This document shows, piece by piece, positions 8,501-16,905 of a stretch of DNA of 64,000 nucleotides. Below the pieces are notes generated by a model that searched no databases, was not told where the DNA came from, and saw only the letters and a list, made by a program, of their open reading frames with translations. The translations under genes and the position numbers were made by a program. The DNA lies in contig NZ_CBRF02000005.1 of NCBI RefSeq assembly GCF_000470315.2, positions 1-64,000 of the forward strand, read 5' to 3'. Position 1 is the stretch's first letter; each line of letters begins with the position of its first letter. The stretch comes from Psychromonas sp. SP041. GTDB lineage: Bacteria > Pseudomonadota > Gammaproteobacteria > Enterobacterales > Psychromonadaceae.

Positions 8501-8516
8501 AACTTGAATTCAAGTT
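8501..8516. promoter_or_regulatory. Perfect 16-bp palindrome ahead of the IolI-like gene
   Basis: AACTTGAATTCAAGTT is a perfect palindrome 20 bp upstream of the minus-strand start at 8481. It may be an operator or an mRNA leader hairpin. It differs from the GAAA-type palindromes ahead of iolE and iolD. Confidence 0.35.
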
Positions 8517-8596
8517 ATCTTTTTAATTTATATAAGAAAATAAGCATAATGTTTATCTTCTTAAGGCTATGTTAATAAAGCTAAATAGTTGTAAGG

Positions 8597-9580
8597 CTAT
8601 AATGTCACTGTTTTATTAGTGGTTAATGAGGCTAAAGCGGCATCCGCTAATGCTAATGCTCTTTCACCATCAATACCGGGAGATAAAGATTCAGCGCCAC
8701 CTAATACTTCAACAAAGTGATTCCATTCATTTTTGTATGCACCAGCGTAACGTTGTAAAAAGAAATACTCTGGGTTCGCTTCTACTGCCCCTTGGTTACC
8801 AAATTGTTTCACTGAATTTTCAGTAATATTGCCTGCGGATAACATGCCGTTACTGCCATGCACTTCGATTCGTTGGTCGTACCCGTAACCTGAACGTCGA
8901 CTATTATTGATGGTTGCAATCGCGCCAGATTCAAACGTTAAAACAATCACTGATGTATCAATATCACCCGCTTTGCCTATCTCAGGATCGACCATGCAAC
9001 TGCCGTATGCTTTGATACTTGTTGGCTCAGCATTCATTAAATAACGCACCATATCAAAGTCATGAATCGTCATGTCTCTGTACATTCCACCTGATGTCTT
9101 TGCATATTCAGCAGGTGGTGCGGCAGGGTCACGAGAAGTTATGATTAATGATTCAATTTGCCCAATGGCTTTATCATTTAAACGTGCTTTTAACTCGTTA
9201 AAGTGCGCGTCATAACGGCGATTAAAACCAATAAATAGAATAGATTTATTTTTTTCGACTATTTTTAAGCAATCTCGAACCTTAGTTAAATCAAGGTCGA
9301 TTGGCTTTTCACAGAAAATGGCTTTGCCGTGTTGGGCTGCTAATTCAATAAGGTTAACGTGGGTATCCGTTGCAGAGCATATACATACGGCATGTACATT
9401 TGGATCGGCCATCGCTTCTTCGGTGGTTTGAATTTTGGCATCATATTTTTCTGATAACTCTTCACGTCCCTCAATATAAGGGTCAATAACTGAATACACG
9501 TTTGTTTGTGTATGGTCATGGATATTTTGTCCATGAATTCGGCCAATTCTTCCAACTCCAAATAATGCAATATTAAACAT
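8597..9580 (-). CDS. iolG: myo-Inositol 2-dehydrogenase
   Basis: A 327-residue Gfo/Idh/MocA oxidoreductase that oxidises myo-inositol to 2-keto-myo-inositol with NAD. The N-terminal Rossmann motif is GVGRIGRIHG (about residues 7-16); the family EKP signature is in FCEKPIDL (about 93-100). GGMYRDMTIHDFDMVRYL (about 158-175) carries the Asp/His residues used in catalysis by IolG. The start at 9580 is chosen over an upstream ATG because AAGGAAA stands 5-6 bp before it. It shares the minus strand with the IolI-like gene 115 bp downstream and is divergent from iolE across 611 bp containing GAAA-type palindromes. Confidence 0.9.
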   Translation of the reverse strand: MFNIALFGVGRIGRIHGQNIHDHTQTNVYSVIDPYIEGREELSEKYDAKIQTTEEAMADPNVHAVCICSATDTHVNLIELAAQHGKAIFCEKPIDLDLTKVRDCLKIVEKNKSILFIGFNRRYDAHFNELKARLNDKAIGQIESLIITSRDPAAPPAEYAKTSGGMYRDMTIHDFDMVRYLMNAEPTSIKAYGSCMVDPEIGKAGDIDTSVIVLTFESGAIATINNSRRSGYGYDQRIEVHGSNGMLSAGNITENSVKQFGNQGAVEANPEYFFLQRYAGAYKNEWNHFVEVLGGAESLSPGIDGERALALADAALASLTTNKTVTL

Positions 9581-9804
9581 ACTGTTTTCCTTAAAGTGTA
9601 AATGCGCAGTCAATTTTTCATTCGTATTTTAAGTTAATCTACTTTTCAATTTTCTCCTACGTAGGGAGTTGTTTATTGACGATGTAGACACTTAATTTTG
9701 TCCATTTTAATTAGCTGATAAGCGTAAATAAGATGGATATTTATGATCTTCAAAAGATAAAAAATAACGTTTATTTATAAATGTTAAAACAAAAGTAAAA
9801 AATA

Positions 9805-9818
9805 GAAAAATATTTTTC
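9805..9818. promoter_or_regulatory. Candidate IolR operator 1
   Basis: GAAAAATATTTTTC is a perfect palindrome in the iolG-iolE divergent region. Related GAAA...TTTC palindromes lie at 10063, 16567 and 16833, all ahead of iol genes. Assignment to the RpiR-type regulator at 15147 is inference; the region is AT-rich, so chance matches are possible. Confidence 0.4.
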
Positions 9819-10060
9819 ATTTTAATGCTTGGTTTGATGATATTGTTTATTTTATGAAACTGCTATTCCTTTACTATTTATTTTTATTGAAACGTTAACC
9901 TTGTCACGAAGGATGCGTTTAATCTCTTTTGTTTTATTTAAGTTATTGTTTTTTATTGCTTTAATGTTTTTTGAGTTTTTAGAGGCACTTTTTTGCTTCA
10001 TCTTAAAATAGAAGGTCAATAATTTTTTTTCAAAAAACTTTGATAAAGCGCCAATTGTTA

Positions 10061-10078
10061 ATGAAAAAATATTTTCAT
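10061..10078. promoter_or_regulatory. Candidate IolR operator 2
   Basis: ATGAAAA and TTTTCAT form 7-bp arms around AATA, 114 bp upstream of iolE. It resembles operator 1. The rest of 9581-10191 is AT-rich with no convincing gene; a 92-codon minus-strand frame there looks spurious. Confidence 0.4.
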
Positions 10079-10191
10079 TATGATTTGTTTGGCGTATATT
10101 CGATTTGTCTGGCGGCAAGTCAATACTCATTTAGGATTTAAAGCTTGCACGTTAAATCAAATTCGTAATCACAATTAATTCGGAGATAAGT

Positions 10192-11085
10192 ATGAGTAAA
10201 GTTCAATATGGTATTAGCCCGTTAACTTGGACCAATGATGACATGCCAGAACTAGGAGGGGATATCCCGCTAGAAACGTGTCTAAGTGAAATGGCTGAAG
10301 CAGGTTTTACAGGGACAGAGTTGGGCACTAAATACCCAAGAGAGCCTGAAATATTAGTTCCTTTACTTAAAAGTCACGGATTAGTATTAGCGTCGGGCTG
10401 GTTCAGTGGCAACTTAATGACCAATACCGCAGAGCAAGAAATTGCAGCCATGCAAACACACATTACATTATTGAAAGCCGCAGGGTGTAAAGCCATGGTA
10501 TATGGCGAAGTTAGCAACTCTGTACATGGTGATATTGCTATTCCTGTTTCTAAGCGTGTCATTTTAAACGCAGAACAATGGGCTGAATATGGCAGAAAAA
10601 TCACTGTTGTTGCCGACCATTTATTAAATGAACACGGCATCAAACTTTCATTCCATCATCATGTTGGCACCATTTGCGAAACAGAAGCTGACATCGATAC
10701 ATTAATGGAAGTCACTGGACCTTCAGTATTTTTAACACTAGATACTGGCCATATTACTTATGGTGGCGGTAACCCTGTGAATATTATTAATCGTTGGGGT
10801 GATCGTATCGGCCATATGCACTTTAAAGATCTCCGTTTAGAAGTGATGGAAGCATCACGCGCCGCTGATAAATCATTCTTAAATGCCGTATTAGACGGTG
10901 TATTTACTGTACCTGGTACGGGTGACGTTAATTATGATGATGTATTCACTGCGTTAAAAGCACGTGATTATGAAGGTTGGTTATTAGTGGAAGCTGAGCA
11001 AGACCCTGCAAAAGCAAATCCATTAACATTCGCTAAAACAGCTTATAAAAATATCTCAGGTTATGCAGAGAAGTTTGGTCTGTAA
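10192..11085 (+). CDS. iolE: myo-Inosose-2 dehydratase
   Basis: A 297-residue TIM-barrel enzyme that dehydrates 2-keto-myo-inositol to the trihydroxycyclohexanedione used by IolD. The start MSKVQYGISPLTWTNDDMP and ELGGDIPLETCLSEM are characteristic of IolE. Metal-ligand regions appear in FHHHVGT (about 154-160), LTLDTGHITYGG (about 180-191) and GHMHFKD (about 206-212). ATG 10192 follows GGAGATAAG. It opens the plus-strand iol operon, 72 bp ahead of the Gfo/Idh/MocA gene. Confidence 0.93.
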   Translation: MSKVQYGISPLTWTNDDMPELGGDIPLETCLSEMAEAGFTGTELGTKYPREPEILVPLLKSHGLVLASGWFSGNLMTNTAEQEIAAMQTHITLLKAAGCKAMVYGEVSNSVHGDIAIPVSKRVILNAEQWAEYGRKITVVADHLLNEHGIKLSFHHHVGTICETEADIDTLMEVTGPSVFLTLDTGHITYGGGNPVNIINRWGDRIGHMHFKDLRLEVMEASRAADKSFLNAVLDGVFTVPGTGDVNYDDVFTALKARDYEGWLLVEAEQDPAKANPLTFAKTAYKNISGYAEKFGL

Positions 11086-11157
11086 TGAATTGAGTGTGGT
11101 GTTTCTAGTAAGGAGTTAGTCATTAACTTCTTACCATTTAGTCGATGTGAGAACAGA

Positions 11158-12336
11158 ATGTTTAATGAAGAAAGTCATTTAAAACAGCCTATTCGTTGGG
11201 CTATGGTCGGCGGTGGCCGCGGGAGTCAAATTGGTTATTCTCATAGAAACGCTGCATTGCGTGACGGTTTATTTAAGCTAGTTGCGGGGGCATTTGATCT
11301 TGATGCCGAGCGCGGTCGAGATTTTGCAGTGAACTTAGGTATCGATAAAGATCGATCTTATTCCACTTATAAAGAGATGTTTGCTCAAGAAAAATTGCGC
11401 GAAGATGGTATTCAAGCGGTCTCAATTGCAACACCTAACAGTACTCACTTTGAAATTTGTAAAGCCGCATTAGAAGCGGAGTTACATGTGGTTTGTGAAA
11501 AGCCATTAACTTTTACTACTGCTGAAGCTTATCAATTACAAGCACTTGCTAAAGAGAAGAATCGTCTGATTGGTGTGATGTACGGTTATTCAGGTTTTCC
11601 TATGGTCCATCAAGCGCGTGAAATGGTACGCCGTGGCGATCTTGGTGATATCCGTATTGTGAATGCGCAGTTTGCTCATGGTTTCCACAATGAAGAATAT
11701 GAAAAAGATGATCCGAGTTTAAAGTGGCGTGTTACGCCTGCCGCTTCTGGCCCAACTTATGTGATTGGCGACATCGGTACACATGCTTTTTATCTGTGTG
11801 AAATGATTACTGAGATGGAAGTTGAAAGCTTATGTTGTATGCGCCAAAGCTTTATTGAGTCGCGTGCACCATTGGAAGATAACGCACATGTGATGCTGAA
11901 GTTTAAAGGCGGTGCCGTTGGAACATTATGGGCGTCAGCGGTCAATTCGGGGTCAATGCATCAGCAAAAAATTCGTGTGGTGGGCTCTAAAGCATCGATT
12001 GAATGGTGGGATGAATTTCCAAATCAACTTCGTTATGAAGTACAAGGCGAAGCACCGCGTATTTTAGATCGTGGTATGGGGTATTTATATCAAGATGACC
12101 AAGGTGTTTCCTGTAACCGAGTTGGCGGAGGTCATGCTGAAGGTTATTTTGAATCTTGGGCTAATTTATATGCTCGTTTTGCACATGCTTTTGATGCCGC
12201 AGAGCGTAATGACCAAACAGCATTAGCCGCTATTTGGTTCCCAGGTGTAGAAGCGGGGATCGAAGGAACTCGATTGTGCGAGAAGTGCGTTGAATCCGCA
12301 GACAATGGCTCGCAATGGGTTAACTATAAAGATTAA
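11158..12336 (+). CDS. Gfo/Idh/MocA-family dehydrogenase in the inositol operon
   Basis: A 392-residue oxidoreductase, longer than IolG. The Rossmann start AMVGGGRGSQIGYSHR (about residues 14-29) and the signature VCEKPLTFT (about 111-119) are present. IGDIGTHAFYLCE (about 202-214) gives the conserved Asp/His catalytic region. The family oxidises inositols and related polyols with NAD(P). In an iol operon it may act on scyllo-inositol or another isomer, a role inferred from position. It ends 10 bp before iolC, so the two are co-transcribed. Substrate unknown. Confidence 0.8.
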   Translation: MFNEESHLKQPIRWAMVGGGRGSQIGYSHRNAALRDGLFKLVAGAFDLDAERGRDFAVNLGIDKDRSYSTYKEMFAQEKLREDGIQAVSIATPNSTHFEICKAALEAELHVVCEKPLTFTTAEAYQLQALAKEKNRLIGVMYGYSGFPMVHQAREMVRRGDLGDIRIVNAQFAHGFHNEEYEKDDPSLKWRVTPAASGPTYVIGDIGTHAFYLCEMITEMEVESLCCMRQSFIESRAPLEDNAHVMLKFKGGAVGTLWASAVNSGSMHQQKIRVVGSKASIEWWDEFPNQLRYEVQGEAPRILDRGMGYLYQDDQGVSCNRVGGGHAEGYFESWANLYARFAHAFDAAERNDQTALAAIWFPGVEAGIEGTRLCEKCVESADNGSQWVNYKD

Positions 12337-12346
12337 GGAACAAATA

Positions 12347-13345
12347 ATGGCACAAGTGAATTTTTTACAAGATAGAGCATTAGACGCAATTGTTTTAGGC
12401 CGAGCGGGTGTTGATTTGTATGCGCGTGAAGCGAACACCGATATTGCTGATATCACAGGTTTTGATAAATACGTAGGTGGCTCTGCCGCTAATATCGCAG
12501 TTGCAATCAATAAACTGGGTGCAAAAGTCGGTTTCATTAGCTGCGTTGCAGATGATTCATTTGGTCGTTATGTACAAGGGTACCTAGAAAAACAAGGTAT
12601 TAACCTCGATGGCATGATGGTCGATGCGAGTGGTTCTCGTACGTCAGTCGCTTTTACTGAGATGAAGCCTAATGATTGTGACGTTTTAATTTATCGTAAT
12701 AATGCGTCTGATTTAATGTTAAAAACAGAGCAAATTGACCCTGAATATATAAAAAAAAGTAAAACATTAATTGTAACAGGGACCGCGTTATCAGCCAGTC
12801 CAAGTAGAGAAGCAACATTACTTGCGATGCAGTATGCACGCAGCGTTGGTACTGTTGTGGTGCTCGATGTTGATTACCGTCCAAAAACTTGGCGCACTGA
12901 TGTCGATGCCTCTATTTATTACGGTATTGCCGCAAATTTATCGGACATCGTGATTGGTAATCGTGAAGAATTCGACATGATGGAAACCGTAGTTGCACCG
13001 GGCAATAACGATGACAGTCAAACTGCACAACGTTTTCTAACAGGTAATTCACAAATCGTGATTATTAAAGCAGGGGAGTTAGGCTCTCGAGTTTATTGCA
13101 AAGATGGACATCAATTCGAACAGGGTATTTACAGAGTTGAAGCGAAAAAACCGTTTGGCTCAGGTGACTCTTTTGCCGGTGCACTTATTTGGACATTAAC
13201 GCACGGCGGCACATTAGAGCAGGGCGTCAGTAATGGTTCAGCGGCTGCTGCGATCAATGTTAGTGGTACTAGTTGTACTGAAGCAATGCCAACCAAAGAA
13301 GAGCTAGAAAGCTTTATTGCAAGGTTCGAACAAGCATCGCGTTAA
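12347..13345 (+). CDS. iolC: 5-Dehydro-2-deoxygluconokinase
   Basis: A 332-residue PfkB/ribokinase-family enzyme that phosphorylates 5-dehydro-2-deoxygluconate before aldol cleavage. YVGGSAANIAVAINKLG (about 43-59) is the N-terminal PfkB signature and KPFGSGDSFAGALIW (about 268-282) the C-terminal one, with the catalytic Asp in GSGDSF. ATG 12347 with AAGGAA upstream is taken as the start; an earlier in-frame ATG lies inside the preceding gene. It is the single-domain kinase, not the form fused to a C-terminal DUF2090 domain. Confidence 0.9.
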   Translation: MAQVNFLQDRALDAIVLGRAGVDLYAREANTDIADITGFDKYVGGSAANIAVAINKLGAKVGFISCVADDSFGRYVQGYLEKQGINLDGMMVDASGSRTSVAFTEMKPNDCDVLIYRNNASDLMLKTEQIDPEYIKKSKTLIVTGTALSASPSREATLLAMQYARSVGTVVVLDVDYRPKTWRTDVDASIYYGIAANLSDIVIGNREEFDMMETVVAPGNNDDSQTAQRFLTGNSQIVIIKAGELGSRVYCKDGHQFEQGIYRVEAKKPFGSGDSFAGALIWTLTHGGTLEQGVSNGSAAAAINVSGTSCTEAMPTKEELESFIARFEQASR

Positions 13346-13398
13346 GGCGCGAATACAAATCAAATTCACTCACAATTTAAACTAATTAGGATATTACT

Positions 13399-14238
13399 AT
13401 GGGAAAGCACATCGCACCTTTTGATAATAAGAACCAACCAATTATTGACGTAAATGATGATACGACGCCTTTATGTTTTTTTAATCCTGTGAAGTTAAAG
13501 CAAGGCGAAAAATTTACACACCAGGTGACAGGCTATGAAAGTGTCATCGTTTTAGGAGGAGGAACGTGTTCTATCGTTGTTGGCGATCAAGCCTTTCCTC
13601 GTATTGGTAAACGCGCCAGCATTTGGGATGGTGACCCTGAGTCTGTTTATGTCCCCGTTGGTATGACCGCTGAGATTACCTGTGATAGTGAAGAAGCAAC
13701 GGTGATGATTGCGGGTGGCCTTTACGATGAAGTGCTTGAACCTTTTGCTATAACGACGGTTGATAAATTACAGTACGGTTCAGACGATACAAAAACGCAT
13801 CGAAAAATAAAGCACGTATTAGGACAGGCTAATGTTGATAAACGTGGTCGTTTACTCGTGAGTGAATTATTTACGGTTGGTGCTGGTGGATGGTCTGGTT
13901 TCCCTGCGCATAAGCATGATTGTGACCGTGGTCAATTAGAAACGAATTACCAAGAAGTGTATCAATTCCAGTTTAATCCCGGCCAAGGTTTTGGTGCGCA
14001 GTTCCTTTATGAACATGAAGATGATTGCGGTCCGGTATATCACGTTAAATCTGGCAGTGTTATTTCTATTGATAAAGGTTACCACCCAAGCGTTGCTGCC
14101 CCTGGATATGAAATGTATTACTTCACTATTATTGTCGGTAAAACGTCTAAATCATTGGTTCAGCATTTTGACCCTCACCATGAATATCAAGTACATACGA
14201 TCCCTGGTATCAAAGATATGGTTAATAAATTTAAATAA
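13399..14238 (+). CDS. iolB: 5-Deoxy-glucuronate isomerase
   Basis: A 279-residue bicupin enzyme converting 5-deoxy-D-glucuronate to 5-dehydro-2-deoxy-D-gluconate. WSGFPAHKHD (about residues 165-174) supplies the metal-binding histidines, with the Glu and His of NYQEVYQFQF (about 182-191) and GYHPSVAAPGYEMYYF (about 228-243) completing the KduI/IolB pattern. Length is typical. AGGATATT stands upstream of ATG 13399, and iolJ follows 12 bp after the stop. Confidence 0.92.
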   Translation: MGKHIAPFDNKNQPIIDVNDDTTPLCFFNPVKLKQGEKFTHQVTGYESVIVLGGGTCSIVVGDQAFPRIGKRASIWDGDPESVYVPVGMTAEITCDSEEATVMIAGGLYDEVLEPFAITTVDKLQYGSDDTKTHRKIKHVLGQANVDKRGRLLVSELFTVGAGGWSGFPAHKHDCDRGQLETNYQEVYQFQFNPGQGFGAQFLYEHEDDCGPVYHVKSGSVISIDKGYHPSVAAPGYEMYYFTIIVGKTSKSLVQHFDPHHEYQVHTIPGIKDMVNKFK

Positions 14239-14250
14239 AAGGATTCTATT

Positions 14251-15078
14251 ATGCTTGTTAATTTAAATGATGTTTTACCCGAGGCTGCGAACAGTGATTA
14301 TGCTGTGCCTTGTTTTAATATCTTTGGCTATGAGGATGCTCGTGCAATTGTTGATGCTGCTGAAGAAGTGAATAAGCCAGTTATTTTGGCATGCAATAAA
14401 GATGTAATTGATTTCTACGGACCGGTAATTGCTGCGACAATGTTTAGTGAGCTAGCAAAAAACAGCTCTCAAAAAGTCGTATTACATCTAGATCATACTT
14501 ATGAAGAGCACATTGTTTATCAAGCGATTAAAGCGGGGTTTAGTTCGGTGATGTTTGATGGCTCGCAACTTTCGCTTACTGATAATATCGCACGCACTAA
14601 AAAAGTCGCTGAAGTCGCACATGCTTGTGGTGTGAGTGTTGAAGGTGAGATTGGTTCAGTACCTTATCAAGAAGGCCGAGATCATATTAAAACCATTGAT
14701 ACTAGCCCTTCTGAAGCTCAGCAATATGCAGAACAAAGTGACTTAGATTGTATTGCGCTGTCTATTGGCAATGTACATCGCTTAACCGAGCCAACCAGTG
14801 TTATTGACTTTGAATTATTAAAAAAAGTGGAAGCATTAGTGTCTAAACCTTTAGTGATTCATGGCACAAGTGGCATAAGAGATGAAGATATTTTAAAGTT
14901 GAAAAAAACCAGAGTCTCAAAATTTAATATTGGTACTTCTTTAAGGCAGGCATTGGGCCATAATTTACGTGATTACATGAATGCTGAAACAGCAAAGTTT
15001 GATCGTCTTTATTTTATGAAGAAAGCGATGCCTCATGTCAGAGAAGAAGCGATTCGATGCTTTAAATTATTGTCTTAG
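14251..15078 (+). CDS. iolJ: Class II aldolase of the inositol pathway
   Basis: A 275-residue class II (zinc) aldolase of the fructose-bisphosphate aldolase family. VVLHLDHTYEEH (about residues 76-87) carries the catalytic Asp and a zinc His, VEGEIGSV (about 130-137) a conserved Glu, SIGNVH (about 171-176) and LVIHGTSGI (about 206-214) further zinc and phosphate-binding residues. In an iol operon it would cleave 6-phospho-5-dehydro-2-deoxygluconate to malonate semialdehyde and dihydroxyacetone phosphate. A terminator follows at 15104. Confidence 0.88.
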   Translation: MLVNLNDVLPEAANSDYAVPCFNIFGYEDARAIVDAAEEVNKPVILACNKDVIDFYGPVIAATMFSELAKNSSQKVVLHLDHTYEEHIVYQAIKAGFSSVMFDGSQLSLTDNIARTKKVAEVAHACGVSVEGEIGSVPYQEGRDHIKTIDTSPSEAQQYAEQSDLDCIALSIGNVHRLTEPTSVIDFELLKKVEALVSKPLVIHGTSGIRDEDILKLKKTRVSKFNIGTSLRQALGHNLRDYMNAETAKFDRLYFMKKAMPHVREEAIRCFKLLS

Positions 15079-15103
15079 ACTGTTTAATTGGGTAACCTTT
15101 ACT

Positions 15104-15134
15104 AACACCTAAGTAGTCTCTTAGGTGTTTTTTT
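15104..15134 (+). terminator. Terminator between iolJ and iolR
   Basis: AACACCTAAG (15104-15113) and CTTAGGTGTT (15120-15129) form a perfect 10-bp stem with a 6-nt loop and run into seven T. It ends just 12 bp before iolR, so iolR may be expressed mainly by read-through or from a start within this spacer. Confidence 0.85.
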
Positions 15135-15146
15135 GAGAGTAAACAA

Positions 15147-15968
15147 ATGCCGAAGAAAATTGAAGTTGCTACAACATTAGATACATTTAAAGATATCCTC
15201 GCCGAACGCTACGACAGCTTAAGTAATCGCCTTAAACAAGTTGCAGATTTTATTAGTGAAGAGCCGATGGTAGTTGCTTTTGAAACAATGTCTGTTATTT
15301 CAGTTAAAGCCGGTGTTCCTATCTCTACCTTAAGTCGTTTTGCTAATACGTTTGGCTTTGATGGCTTTAGTAAAATGCAAATATTGTTCAGTGATCAATA
15401 TTTCCATAAGCCGCGTGATTATAAAGAACGTATTAAAAGAGCCAAGCAAGAAGGCTCAGAGCAAGTTGATTCTGTTCAAGGCATATTTGAAAGTTTAGGT
15501 GACTCAAATATTAGAGCCATGGAAGATGTACTGATAGGCATTTCTCCTAGTAAATTAGAAGATGCAATAAAATTACTGGCAAAAGCTAGAACCATTTATG
15601 TACAAGGCGCACGTAGAGCTTATCCGATTGCGAGCTACCTTTCATACATGTTGATCAAAGAAGATTTGAATGTAGTACTGCTAGATGGTGCTGGTGGTAT
15701 GAGTTCTCCTATGTTAAAGCGAATGAAAGAGAATGATGTTCTACTGATTACAACTTTTAAACCGCATGCGCAGGAATCAACTTCTGCCATTGAACGTGCT
15801 GATAAAGTTGGCGCTAAGATTGTGGCTATTACTGACCACCAAATGAGTGAGCATGGGCGAAAAGCAGATATTTGTTTTGAAATCATTGAAAATGATGTGT
15901 TGGGATTTCGTTCTTTAACGAGTGCGATGTTTATTGCCCAAACACTAGCGGTAGGTTTAATGTTATAA
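15147..15968 (+). CDS. iolR: RpiR/MurR-family transcriptional regulator, probable IolR
   Basis: A 273-residue regulator with an N-terminal HTH_6 domain (about residues 10-85, including SVKAGVPISTLSRFANTFGF) and a C-terminal SIS sugar-phosphate-binding domain (about 125-255, VQGARRAYPIASYL and LLITTFKPHAQES). RpiR-type IolR proteins repress inositol genes in several proteobacteria and respond to a pathway intermediate. Its place between iolJ and iolD supports this role. The GAAA...TTTC palindromes ahead of iolE/iolG and iolD are candidate targets. Confidence 0.82.
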   Translation: MPKKIEVATTLDTFKDILAERYDSLSNRLKQVADFISEEPMVVAFETMSVISVKAGVPISTLSRFANTFGFDGFSKMQILFSDQYFHKPRDYKERIKRAKQEGSEQVDSVQGIFESLGDSNIRAMEDVLIGISPSKLEDAIKLLAKARTIYVQGARRAYPIASYLSYMLIKEDLNVVLLDGAGGMSSPMLKRMKENDVLLITTFKPHAQESTSAIERADKVGAKIVAITDHQMSEHGRKADICFEIIENDVLGFRSLTSAMFIAQTLAVGLML

Positions 15969-16034
15969 ATGCTTAATGTTATTTATATAACGCTATTTAT
16001 GTAACGTCTTGGATTCAAATTATAAGAGCATAAC

Positions 16035-16200
16035 TTATACCAAAAGAATTAATAAGGTGATCATCCTTGCTGGTTAAAATGACCCCTAACTACGTTCTGA
16101 GTTTTGAAGTGAGAACAACTATCTTCTACAACTCACGCCTTATTAGTGTTAATTTTTCCTGCGCAATTTCTGAGCACTTATTTAATTCCATTGGTATTAA
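16035..16200. repeat. MITE-like element with inverted ends
   Basis: TTATACCAAAAGAATTAATAA (16035-16055) and TTATTTAATTCCATTGGTATTAA (16178-16200) are imperfect inverted repeats bounding 166 bp without a reading frame. The TACCAAnnGAATTAA type of end reminds me of small dispersed repeats in Vibrio- and Shewanella-like genomes, but no second copy lies in this window. The rest of 15969-16560 shows no gene. Confidence 0.45.
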
Positions 16201-16566
16201 TCGCGTTATTAACTGACTAGGCTCTCTATCGCTAAGTTGCTCATTTAAATTTTCTGCTGGTATTAGACTTCTTTAACAGCAGGTTACCTCTCTTTATTCT
16301 CATTAACTTCCTTATTATAGGGGAGTTAATGGTAAGACCTGTTTAGTGCTGTTAGCTATCTCAACACTTTCAATAATTTTAACCTCATGTATTTTATAGA
16401 CCAGCCATATTTAATGCCTGATTTTTATCTTTATATACCATGTCTTTTCTATCCATTTTTAATATCAATTTTCCTCTTTGTACTTTGATCAACGATTATT
16501 TGATCATTTACCTATTTGGTATTTTATTTATCTGAACTCGTTTTTATCTTAAATATCAAATAAAGT

Positions 16567-16845
16567 GAAAAATATTTTCTATTTTAATTTTTATTACACC
16601 TGTTTCTATAATGCGTTTTATTTTTGTTAATGATGTTTTATTCTAGGGTTAATAAGTGATTATGTTAATTATTGAATTTTAAGTATATTGCTTATGTTTT
16701 ATATGTTTATATAAAACAATGGCTTGAATTTATTCGTTGCCGTGGTTGTTAATATAATATGATGGGTTTAACACTTTTATATCAAACCACTATTAATCGT
16801 TTCATTTCATTAATATCATGCATTATGTTTTGAAATTTATTTTCT
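16567..16845. promoter_or_regulatory. iolD upstream region with two candidate IolR palindromes
   Basis: GAAAAATATTTTC (16567-16579) and GAAATTTATTTTC (16833-16845) resemble the palindromes ahead of iolE/iolG. The intervening DNA is very AT-rich and contains no gene. iolD therefore has its own long promoter region rather than being read from the iolE operon. Confidence 0.38.
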
Positions 16846-16905
16846 ATTTTGCGTTTTTATATTTTAAATGGTTTGTGAAAACTATTAATACCCTGGAGCA
16901 AAGAT

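Noticed and set aside
9852-10130. 92-codon minus-strand reading frame in the iolG-iolE spacer
   Set aside because: Low-complexity Lys/Asn/Ile-rich product, no ribosome site of note, and it covers the candidate operators; probably chance in AT-rich DNA.
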